A stretch of DNA of 5,300 nt from Chloroflexota bacterium. Lineage in GTDB: Bacteria; Chloroflexota; Anaerolineae; Anaerolineales; UBA4823. Below, piece by piece: positions 1 to 5,300 of this stretch. Made by a program: the position numbers and the translations under genes. How positions within the stretch are numbered: position 1 is the stretch's first letter; each line of letters opens with the position of its first letter. Below the pieces are notes generated by a model. The model searched no databases and was not told the origin of the DNA. It saw only the letters and a program-made list of their open reading frames with translations. The DNA lies in NCBI GenBank assembly GCA_021849525.1, contig JAJZSS010000161.1:1-5300 (forward strand), given 5' to 3'.

Positions 1-368
1 CGGAACTCGCCGGAATGGCCGCGTTCTTCGATCAGGACGGCAGACACATCGCCCGTGCTCATCCAACCACCCGGCAGCCCACTGGCGTCGCGAGCCTCAA
101 AACCGGGATTAACCAGCTCGATCGGCGCTGGCTGTGTGACTGGAGATTCAGGTGGTGTGGGCTCGACGCCAGTCGGCCTCGCTTCTGGATAGGGATTCAT
201 CGAAGTTGGCTCCAGGGTGGGCTCGGGTGGCTTCGGGGTAGGTGTTGCCATAACACCAGGCTCACCCGGCAAGGAGGTTGCCTGCGAGCCTGGCGGCGTG
301 CATGCAGCAAGGCTGCTGTAGAAGGTAATTATTACCAGAAGTGCCAGTCGCAGCGACCGTCTTTTCAC
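1..368 (-). CDS. Lipoprotein with carbohydrate-binding-like N-terminal domain (partial, runs off the left edge)
   Basis: This is the 5' part (122 codons) of a secreted lipoprotein. Translation from GTG at 368 gives a basic start (MKRRSLR), a hydrophobic stretch at residues 8-20 and a lipobox LAAC with Cys23 as the predicted lipidated residue. A Pro/Thr/Glu-rich tether follows at about residues 24-82. A segment then begins IELVNPGFE, followed by LPGGWMSTGD and a GHSGEF motif. That pattern (NPGFE, GW, HSG) is typical of jelly-roll, galactose-binding-like carbohydrate-binding modules at the front of secreted glycoside hydrolases. The start is supported by AAAGGA at 374-379, 5 bases upstream and inside the end of malG. 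An in-frame GTG at 386 is less well placed. The gene starts 2 bases after the malG stop, so it is probably co-transcribed and translationally coupled with the transporter. I infer a surface polysaccharide-degrading enzyme, but the catalytic domain lies outside the window and the family cannot be named. Confidence 0.85.
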   Translation of the reverse strand, partial: MKRRSLRLALLVIITFYSSLAACTPPGSQATSLPGEPGVMATPTPKPPEPTLEPTSMNPYPEARPTGVEPTPPESPVTQPAPIELVNPGFEARDASGLPGGWMSTGDVSAVLIEERGHSGEF

Positions 369-370
369 GG

Positions 371-1264
371 CTATCCTTTGACAGCACCCGTCGTCAGCCC
401 ACCGACAATCAAATCTTGCAGGATCAGGTAAATGATCATGATCGGCAGCGCGCCCATCAGGGCGCCAGCGGCAAATACTCCCCAGCGCTGGGACATCTGG
501 GCGCCAGCAAACCGCTCCAGACCGACCATGAGCGTGTAATTCTCGTTGCTTTTGAGCAGGACCCGCGCCAGGACGAACTCTCCATAGGTGCCGATATAGC
601 TGAGCAAGCCGACAACCACCAGAATCGGGCGCAGCAAAGGCAGGATCAGCCGGGTGAAGATCTGCCAGTGCGTCGCCCCTTCCACCATGGCTGACTCATC
701 GATATCGCGCGGTACTGTGTCGAGATAACCCTTCATCAGCCAGATATTAACACCCATGGCGCCACCCAGATAAACCAGGATCAAGCTGGCATGGGTGTTC
801 AACCCTAAGAAAGGAATAATATCACCGACCTGAGAGATCATCAGGAAGGTAGCAACCAGGGCCAGCAGGGTGGGGAATGTCTGGATGAGCAGGAGCCCTT
901 TGAGCATCGTCTGGCGACCCTTGAAGCGAAAGCGCGAGAACGCATACGCCGCAATCGTGGTGATTGACAGCGATAGCACGGCAGTGATCGTGGCAATTTT
1001 GATTGAATTTCCAAACCAGGTCCAGAATGGGAACTGGGTAGAATTCAGTAATTCGGTGTAATTCCCAAAACCCGGATTATCCGGGATTAATTTTTGGGTA
1101 GCCAGCGTGCCGGTTGGGTTTAGTGAGGCAGAGAGGACCCAGAGGATCGGGAAGATCGAAAAGATAATCAGGAAAACCGCCAGGATCAAGCGAAGTGCAA
1201 CGCTGACTTTGCGCCGAGTTTTTATGGAAGAACGGAGCTGCTGAAAGGTACCCATATCAGACAT
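371..1264 (-). CDS. malG: Maltose/maltodextrin ABC transporter permease MalG
   Basis: Inner-membrane permease subunit that should pair with MalF to form the maltodextrin translocation channel. The 297-residue product matches the MalG family length (about 296). Six hydrophobic segments lie near residues 22-46, 87-111, 120-144, 155-177, 208-228 and 266-286. The cytoplasmic EAA loop, which docks on the ATPase, is at about residues 187-211 (DESAMVEGATHWQIFTRLIL, then PLL), matching the MalG pattern with an invariant Gly. The C-terminus (LIVGGLTTGAVKG) is the typical MalG end. An upstream in-frame GTG at 1270 is only 3 bases from the AGGAGG at 1274-1279, whereas ATG 1264 has a 9-base spacing, so I prefer the ATG. 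It overlaps the end of malF by 8 bases (ATGTCTGA), indicating translational coupling. The 2-base gap to the next lipoprotein gene continues the operon. Confidence 0.96.
   Translation of the reverse strand: MSDMGTFQQLRSSIKTRRKVSVALRLILAVFLIIFSIFPILWVLSASLNPTGTLATQKLIPDNPGFGNYTELLNSTQFPFWTWFGNSIKIATITAVLSLSITTIAAYAFSRFRFKGRQTMLKGLLLIQTFPTLLALVATFLMISQVGDIIPFLGLNTHASLILVYLGGAMGVNIWLMKGYLDTVPRDIDESAMVEGATHWQIFTRLILPLLRPILVVVGLLSYIGTYGEFVLARVLLKSNENYTLMVGLERFAGAQMSQRWGVFAAGALMGALPIMIIYLILQDLIVGGLTTGAVKG
374..379 (-). promoter_or_regulatory. Ribosome binding site of the left-edge lipoprotein gene
   Basis: AAAGGA on the minus strand sits 5 bases before the GTG at 368 and overlaps the last codons of malG. 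It decides the GTG start and implies translational coupling to malG. The gene has no ATG start before its signal peptide. Confidence 0.7.
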
Positions 1265-2852
1265 TTTCACTGACCTCCTCCCACATGCGGGTGTAACGGA
1301 ACTGGAAGAGCGTTATTGTCCCAACGATGAAAAAGATAACGATCGTGATCGCCGAGGCAAAGCCATAGTTGACCCCGCGACTGCCAGAGAAGGCGAGGTT
1401 GTATACGTAACTGATCAGGATATCGGTGTGCCCCGCAGGAGTGGGTGTGCCGGCGATTGGCGGACCGCCGGCATTGAACAGGTAGATCAGATTGAAATTA
1501 TTGAAATTGAAGGTAAACGAGGCCACCAGTAATGGACCCACCGCCACGAGCAGCAGGGGCAGAGTAATATTCCAGAACTGCTGCCATGGACTGGCGCCAT
1601 CCACCTGGGCGGCAGCATAGTAATCTTCAGAGATCGATTGCAGTGCGCCGCTGCAGATCAGCATGAAGTAAGGATAACTGAGCCAGAGGTTGACGATAAG
1701 TATGGCGACTTTAGCCCATAATTGGTCGGTGAACCAGGGCGGTGCCCATCCAAACATGTTTTCGAGGGCGCGGTCGATCACCCCGAGCTCGGGATTCAGC
1801 ATGCTGCGCCAGATTAAAATGGTTATCAACGCCGGTACCGTGTAAGGGATAATCAACAGGGAACGGATGAGCTTTTTGAATGGAAAGCCAGGCTCATTGT
1901 ATACAATTGCAATCAGCAGCCCCAGTGAAAAATTTAACAACAAACTGAAGAAAGCAAAAGCAAAGTTCCAGGTGACAATCCGAACCATGGGACCGCGCAA
2001 TGCGGGGCTGACAAAAAAATCTTTAAAATTTTGTAATTGGACGGAGGCAATAAAACCAGGCCGTAGCTGCTGGCCAGTTGGCGAGGTAAAGCTGCCCCGA
2101 ATGTTCGAATACACCACGCCTGTTTGCTGGTTGATCATCGCATCCGCTTCTGCATCGAAAACATACAGCGGTAACAGTTCAGCGGCTTCGGACGGCGAGC
2201 GGACCTGAATGGTCGTCCCTTCTTCACCAAACAGGATTTGCGTGAGGTTTTTATCCGTCGCAGCTACAATCGCATTCAGCCGCTGGTAACCTTCGATCGT
2301 TTTTGGAATCCCTTTATCGTCAAGCTCCCCGATGCCTGCTTCCCCGGGCTGCGGTTGGCTGAGCGGCTCACCCGGCAGTGCCAGGAATGTACTGCCCTCT
2401 GCATCTTTGAGCCAGAGAGCGTAGCTCCCGTCAGGTGATTTATAGGCTGTCCAGGAATAAGCCTTTCCGGTTTCCGGAAGGTATTTCGCCTGCAGTATCT
2501 GGTCGACAGCCTGCTCCTGGGTGATGAGATGGCCCTCGCCATAGTTTGTAAAAGCAACCCACACGGTAAACAGGATCGGGTAGATCACAAACAGGGTCAT
2601 CAGGACAAGCCCAACAATCATCCAGCGGAGCGGGTAGGCTTCCTGGCGGAGAAGCACGACGTTGACGAACAATAAAATAACCAGGAATACCGCTGCTAGT
2701 GGATAGTAACCCAGAGTTACGAGCCGGTTTAGAAACCAGATGATCGCAGCGTCAATAATGACCAGGAGTGCCAGACGCACCAGCCGAGGCAAAGCTGGGT
2801 TGGTGGAAGAAGCCGGCTTTTGGGGAATGTTGGTGGATGCACTGGAAGCCAT
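1257..2852 (-). CDS. malF: Maltose/maltodextrin ABC transporter permease MalF
   Basis: Larger permease subunit; in characterised MalFGK2 transporters MalF carries the sugar-binding site in the membrane. The 531 residues compare with 514 in E. coli MalF. Layout: a Ser/Pro-rich cytoplasmic start, three hydrophobic segments (about 23-42, 47-68, 77-99), a large extracytoplasmic loop (about 103-288), then five more segments (about 291-317, 329-350, 380-402, 431-453, 498-517), the same eight-helix plan as E. coli. The loop corresponds to the P2 domain that contacts MalE: INQQTGVVYSN and LRPGFIASVQLQNFKDFF align by eye with E. coli P2 segments. FNFNNFNLIYLFNAGGPP and TPAGHTDILISYVYNLAF are MalF signatures. 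The EAA loop is at 408-432 (YYAAAQVDGASPWQQFWNIT, then LPLL). GGAGG lies 7 bases before the ATG. The gene sits 91 bases after malE across a hairpin. Confidence 0.97.
   Translation of the reverse strand: MASSASTNIPQKPASSTNPALPRLVRLALLVIIDAAIIWFLNRLVTLGYYPLAAVFLVILLFVNVVLLRQEAYPLRWMIVGLVLMTLFVIYPILFTVWVAFTNYGEGHLITQEQAVDQILQAKYLPETGKAYSWTAYKSPDGSYALWLKDAEGSTFLALPGEPLSQPQPGEAGIGELDDKGIPKTIEGYQRLNAIVAATDKNLTQILFGEEGTTIQVRSPSEAAELLPLYVFDAEADAMINQQTGVVYSNIRGSFTSPTGQQLRPGFIASVQLQNFKDFFVSPALRGPMVRIVTWNFAFAFFSLLLNFSLGLLIAIVYNEPGFPFKKLIRSLLIIPYTVPALITILIWRSMLNPELGVIDRALENMFGWAPPWFTDQLWAKVAILIVNLWLSYPYFMLICSGALQSISEDYYAAAQVDGASPWQQFWNITLPLLLVAVGPLLVASFTFNFNNFNLIYLFNAGGPPIAGTPTPAGHTDILISYVYNLAFSGSRGVNYGFASAITIVIFFIVGTITLFQFRYTRMWEEVSENV
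1274..1279 (-). promoter_or_regulatory. Ribosome binding site of malG, inside malF
   Basis: A perfect AGGAGG lies within the last codons of malF. Its spacing is 9 bases to ATG 1264, 3 bases to GTG 1270 and 18 bases to ATG 1255. This favours the 1264 start. Confidence 0.75.
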
Positions 2853-2902
2853 CGTGTAACCTCCATTAATCCGTTCAATGAATCATGGGTGATTGAGATG
2901 GA

Positions 2903-2932
2903 GAGAAGGCCGGGAAAACTCCCGGCCTTCTC
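2903..2932 (-). terminator. Intercistronic hairpin between malE and malF (mRNA stabiliser or partial terminator)
   Basis: This is a perfect inverted repeat with 13-bp arms (2903-2915 GAGAAGGCCGGGA, 2920-2932 TCCCGGCCTTCTC) and a 4-base loop. It begins 11 bases after the malE stop. On the minus strand it is followed by TCCATCTCAATC with no T-run, so it is not a classical strong intrinsic terminator, and malF must still be expressed. In E. coli the malE-malF gap also carries stable palindromic REP elements that protect malE mRNA and help produce excess binding protein. An equivalent role here is inferred from position and structure. Confidence 0.8.
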
Positions 2933-2943
2933 GACAAGATAGA

Positions 2944-4569
2944 TTATTCGGTTGTGACTTCTACCAGGTGGGTTTCAGGATCATACACGAAGGTTACCGT
3001 GCTGTCCGCTGCCAGGCTCAACGCGTAGTTGGGGCCATCCAGCGCGCCATCGGAACCGTAGTTCACCTTCCAGTCGCCATCCAGAGCAACCTTGAACTCA
3101 TACTCGCCTGCCGGGATCTGGGCGGTCAAGGTGAATTTTCCATCATCACCCTCAGTCATGGCGGTCGCTTCGCAGGCAGGATCCCAATCGGCACCACAGC
3201 CAGCTTTGGTCTGGTAGCTGCCGGGGAGGTTCACCATACCCGCCAGAGCGCCCTTGATCAGGTCGCGCACCTGTTGGGCGGCGTCCGCCATCGATTCAGC
3301 AGGGGTCTGCTGCTTGGTCAGAGCCAGGGTAATACCGTTGTTCCAGGCGCTCCACACCGAACCCATCTCGGGGATATTGGGCATTGGGATCGCCGATGCG
3401 CCAGCTTCGCCCATAGCTTTCAGGTCAGGATCTTCCGTGGTCGCCAGGACAGACTTGAAGGCGGAGGGGCGTAAACCGGTTTCGTACAAAGTCTGCATCA
3501 ATTCTTCGGTCGCCACGTATTCAGTCAGGAATGCCTGCGCCAGCAGAACATTTTCGCTGAGAGGGTTGACCATGAAGCCCTGTACGCCGAGGAACGGAGC
3601 GCCGTTATCAGGGAAGGAGGTTACAGCATACGGTACCCCCGAGGCGCGAATGCGATCCAGCGCCCACGGACCAGCCATCAGGAAGGGGATCTCGCCGGTC
3701 TCGAACAACTGGTGTCCAGTCTCATAATCGGTGGTATCGGGCATCAGGCCTTCATCGACGGCTTTGACCATCCAGTCAACGGCTTCGACCATCCCTTCGC
3801 TGTCCAACCCGACATCATCTGGATTCCAGGCGCCAGCCTCATTCTTCCCGAAGACATACCCACCGAAGGCGGTCTGCATGGGCAGGGAGTTATAACCAGG
3901 ATCACCGGCGATCGCGATGGCGTAAGTAGCTTTCCCTTCAGCCTTGAGGGCGCGGCCAACTTCCAGGACCTCGTCCCAGGTGGTGGGTACTTCGGTAACC
4001 AGCTCGGTATTGTAGAAGAAGCCCAGGTTTTCGGTGTCGTATGGCACACCATAGAGCTGGCCATCGGTGTAGGTGAAGGCTTCCAGGGCCGATTCGACAA
4101 ATTCGTCCTGCTTATCACCCAGATCGATGGGAGCAACCAGGCCGCTTTCGACCAGAGCGCCGAGCCAGTCATGGACGCCGAGGTAGATATCGGGGCCTTC
4201 ACCGGCGGGGACGGCGATAATGACCTGGGCACGAATATCCTGTACCCGACCGAGGTCTTCGACGACAAGGGCGACATTATATTCTGCCAGGAATTCATCG
4301 GCCAGATCGAGCAGAATTGGCGTGCGGGTATCATCTGCCCAGATGCGCAGAGTCGCTTCCGGTTCCACAACCGCTTCCGTCGGCGCAGGTTCTTCGGTGG
4401 GAACAGCAGTTGGCTCTTCGGTTGCCACAGGCACCTCAGTTGCTACCGGAGCTTCTGTTGCCACAGAGGCGGGTTCTTCGGTAGGGGCGGGCGTGGCGGA
4501 TGCACAGGCAGTCAGGACCATCGCCAGGATAAGCAGAATGCTCATCGAGGCCCAAATTTTCTTAGACAT
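2944..4569 (-). CDS. malE: Maltodextrin-binding lipoprotein MalE with C-terminal X25-type starch-binding domain
   Basis: Solute receptor of the maltodextrin ABC importer, anchored on the outer face of the membrane. The 541 residues comprise a signal peptide with lipobox LTAC (Cys22), an acidic Ala/Thr/Pro/Glu tether (about 23-72) with three VATExP hexapeptides, a family 1 solute-binding domain (about 73-442), and an extra C-terminal domain (about 446-541). The binding domain shows MalE-like segments: GPDIYLGVHDWLGALVESGL, YGVPYDTENLGFFYNTEL followed by TTWDE, and FLMAGPWALD. The final domain has DWDP (461-464), IPAGEYEFKVALDGDWKVNYG (485-505), DGPNYALSL and VTFVYDPETHLV. These match the X25 module of bacterial amylopullulanases, which binds starch. 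Ordinary MalE is about 400 residues, so the tether and tail are additions. Apart from Cys22 the only cysteines are 458 and 466, flanking DWDP. GGAGG lies 8 bases upstream of the ATG. First gene of the mal operon. Confidence 0.95.
   Translation of the reverse strand: MSKKIWASMSILLILAMVLTACASATPAPTEEPASVATEAPVATEVPVATEEPTAVPTEEPAPTEAVVEPEATLRIWADDTRTPILLDLADEFLAEYNVALVVEDLGRVQDIRAQVIIAVPAGEGPDIYLGVHDWLGALVESGLVAPIDLGDKQDEFVESALEAFTYTDGQLYGVPYDTENLGFFYNTELVTEVPTTWDEVLEVGRALKAEGKATYAIAIAGDPGYNSLPMQTAFGGYVFGKNEAGAWNPDDVGLDSEGMVEAVDWMVKAVDEGLMPDTTDYETGHQLFETGEIPFLMAGPWALDRIRASGVPYAVTSFPDNGAPFLGVQGFMVNPLSENVLLAQAFLTEYVATEELMQTLYETGLRPSAFKSVLATTEDPDLKAMGEAGASAIPMPNIPEMGSVWSAWNNGITLALTKQQTPAESMADAAQQVRDLIKGALAGMVNLPGSYQTKAGCGADWDPACEATAMTEGDDGKFTLTAQIPAGEYEFKVALDGDWKVNYGSDGALDGPNYALSLAADSTVTFVYDPETHLVEVTTE
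4411..4464 (-). repeat. Three 18-bp tandem repeats encoding VATExP in the MalE tether
   Basis: Three imperfect 18-bp units (4411-4428, 4429-4446, 4447-4464) encode VATEAP, VATEVP and VATEEP at MalE residues 36-53. Related TEEP and PTE blocks follow. Such in-frame repeats can change tether length by slippage or recombination; that is inference. Confidence 0.8.
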
Positions 4570-4576
4570 AATTCTC

Positions 4577-4582
4577 TCCTCC
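4577..4582 (-). promoter_or_regulatory. Ribosome binding site of malE in the loop of a small hairpin
   Basis: GGAGGA on the minus strand is 8 bases (measured from GGAGG) before the malE ATG. It is exactly flanked by TTCTC (4583-4587) and GAGAA (4572-4576), which could form a 5-bp stem with the site in the loop. The ribosome binding site is clear; a role for the short stem is uncertain. Confidence 0.7.
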
Positions 4583-4599
4583 GAGAAATGTTATTATTT

Positions 4600-4627
4600 G
4601 ATTTCACTATATCCATATAGCGAAATC
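4600..4627. promoter_or_regulatory. Candidate operator: 13-bp-arm palindrome over the malE promoter
   Basis: GATTTCACTATAT (4600-4612), a 2-base centre CC, then ATATAGCGAAATC (4615-4627). The arms are reverse complements with one mismatch in 13. The element covers the spacer and -10 of the malE promoter and ends at the expected start site. That is the classical position for a dimeric repressor of sugar-uptake genes. It does not resemble the usual LacI/MalR-type core with a central CG, so the regulator family is unknown and no regulator gene is in the window. Confidence 0.6.
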
Positions 4628-4634
4628 TCTTCAA
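4606..4634 (-). promoter_or_regulatory. Candidate sigma-70-type promoter of malE
   Basis: On the minus strand, TTGAAG (4629-4634, 4 of 6 to TTGACA) is followed by a 17-base spacer and TATAGT (4606-4611, 5 of 6 to TATAAT). This predicts transcription starting near 4599 and a leader of about 30 bases ahead of malE. The palindromic operator candidate overlaps the spacer and -10. Confidence 0.6.
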
Positions 4635-4877
4635 ATCAAAAATGTGCACTGGAGCTGATCGACCGAGATTGCTCGTTACACCACCTCCTTTCGCAGGCAA
4701 ATGGGGGGATTCACGATTGTTTTCTACATTACACCCCTGGTAGTTATATCAAGACGGGTCAACAATGCGGCTACCAATTAGCGTTGGATACAGATAATAT
4801 TCAGGTTGATTCTAATCTCGATATAAAGTTTACGCAACCTTTTCCTGAGAAGGGAGTTCCTGGACTAAAATAGTGCT
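4635..4877. other. Remaining divergent intergenic region upstream of the GH13 gene
   Basis: No gene is supported here. Both strands contain only very short open frames. Visible signals are a CACCTCCTTTC stretch at 4682-4692 (AAAGGAGGTG on the minus strand without a usable start codon after it) and short 6-bp inverted repeats. TATAAA at 4822-4827 has no convincing -35. TAAAAT at 4866-4871 lies 6 bases before the GH13 ATG and could be a -10 for a leaderless transcript. The plus-strand promoter must lie in this region, but I cannot place it with confidence. Confidence 0.5.
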
Positions 4878-5300
4878 ATGAAAGTTTTATCCAGCCGGTT
4901 CTTCTTTTTGCTCGCACTGCTGGCAGCAGCCTGCCAGCCGCAGCCCGCCAGCCTGCCCGCGCCGGTGGCGACCACCGCGCCGGCCAGCCTGCCAAGCGCC
5001 ACACCATGGGTGATCCCGGAAGCCACGCCAACACCCACGCCCACCAGCGCCATTCTCAGCGCCCTGGCCAACCAGCCAAAGCGCACCCCGGCAGCCGGAA
5101 GCCGGCCTACCCCGACAGGGATTCAGACGGGCCGGGGTTCACCGGAAGCTTATGGCTGGTGGAATGACACCGTATTTTATGAAGTCTTCGTGCGCAGCTT
5201 CAGGGATTCTGACGGGAATGGCGTGGGCGACCTGCAGGGGTTGATTGATAAGCTGGATTATCTGAATGACGGCGATCCCGAAACCAGGACCGACCTGGGG
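4878..5300 (+). CDS. Alpha-amylase-family (GH13) lipoprotein, N-terminal part (runs off the right edge)
   Basis: The first 141 codons of a secreted glycoside hydrolase, open to the window edge. A signal peptide [19 protein letters not shown] ends at a lipobox-like AAAC (Cys19). A Pro/Ala/Thr-rich tether (about 20-90) includes PTPTPT. The GH13 barrel then begins at [20 protein letters not shown], followed by [20 protein letters not shown] and [10 protein letters not shown]. The [14 protein letters not shown] and LDYLNDGDP pattern is the standard first strand and helix of GH13 enzymes acting on alpha-glucans. It resembles bacterial AmyA-type enzymes, whose next residues normally form conserved region I. 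Catalytic residues lie beyond the window, so exact specificity (alpha-amylase, neopullulanase or glucosidase) is undecided. An in-frame TAA at 4866-4868 excludes an earlier start, and no good Shine-Dalgarno precedes the ATG. It diverges from malE, fitting a supplier of maltodextrins to that transporter. Confidence 0.93.
   Translation, partial: MKVLSSRFFFLLALLAAACQPQPASLPAPVATTAPASLPSATPWVIPEATPTPTPTSAILSALANQPKRTPAAGSRPTPTGIQTGRGSPEAYGWWNDTVFYEVFVRSFRDSDGNGVGDLQGLIDKLDYLNDGDPETRTDLG

Noticed and set aside
15..431. Plus-strand open frame (138 codons) at the left edge
   Set aside because: It is antisense to the GTG-started lipoprotein and the end of malG. Its Trp/Arg/Cys-rich composition is implausible, while the minus-strand frame has a clear signal peptide and lipobox.
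2903..2932. Hairpin as a strong rho-independent terminator ending the malE transcript
   Set aside because: No T-run on either side, and malF has no evident promoter of its own in the short gap. Full termination would silence the permease.
3712..4620. Long plus-strand open frame (302 codons) antisense to malE
   Set aside because: It lies entirely over the well-supported malE frame, has Phe/Gly-rich low-complexity sequence derived from malE codons, no recognisable domain and no ribosome site. It is a shadow frame.
4538..4649. Minus-strand small frame with GTG near 4649 running into the malE start as a possible leader peptide
   Set aside because: No ribosome site at usable distance, it reads through the promoter and operator region, and it starts upstream of the predicted transcription start.
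4642..4743. Short plus-strand frame beginning MCTGADRPR in the divergent region
   Set aside because: It has about 33 codons, no ribosome binding site and no recognisable feature, and is consistent with chance.
4716..4776. Crossing 6-bp inverted repeats (ATTGTT/AACAAT and TGGTAG/CTACCA) as a possible pseudoknot or riboswitch
   Set aside because: Arms are only 6 bp with long gaps, do not extend, and match no riboswitch pattern I recognise. Expected by chance.
4803..4840. AGGTTG/CAACCT inverted repeat upstream of the GH13 gene as a second operator
   Set aside because: Only 6-bp arms 26 bases apart, and no similarity to the malE palindrome.

Overview
The window looks like a starch or maltodextrin utilisation locus from a member of the Chloroflexota, most likely class Anaerolineae. 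This is an inference from style, not from a marker gene. Three secreted proteins begin with lipoprotein signal peptides followed by long Thr/Pro/Glu/Ala-rich tethers, as is common in that class, and base composition is moderate.

Four genes run on the minus strand in the order malE, malF, malG and a GTG-started lipoprotein cut by the left edge. MalE is the maltodextrin-binding lipoprotein, and MalF and MalG are the permease pair. malF and malG overlap by 8 bases, and the lipoprotein start lies 2 bases after the malG stop, so malF, malG and the lipoprotein are tightly coupled. A 91-base gap between malE and malF holds a perfect 13-bp GC-rich hairpin without a T-run. It is probably an mRNA-stabilising or partially terminating element that raises MalE over the permease. 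No ABC ATPase (MalK) gene is in the window.

On the plus strand at the right edge, diverging from malE, begins another lipoprotein. Its first catalytic-domain residues mark it as a GH13 alpha-amylase-family enzyme. The 308-base divergent region contains a good sigma-70-like promoter for malE. A 13-bp-arm near-perfect palindrome overlaps its spacer and -10 and is a strong operator candidate.

The most unusual protein feature is in MalE. After the solute-binding domain it carries an additional C-terminal domain of about 95 residues resembling the X25 starch-binding module of amylopullulanases. Together the genes suggest a cell-surface system: tethered GH13 enzyme(s) cut alpha-glucans, a starch-binding solute receptor captures products near the polymer, and MalFG imports maltodextrins with an ATPase encoded elsewhere.
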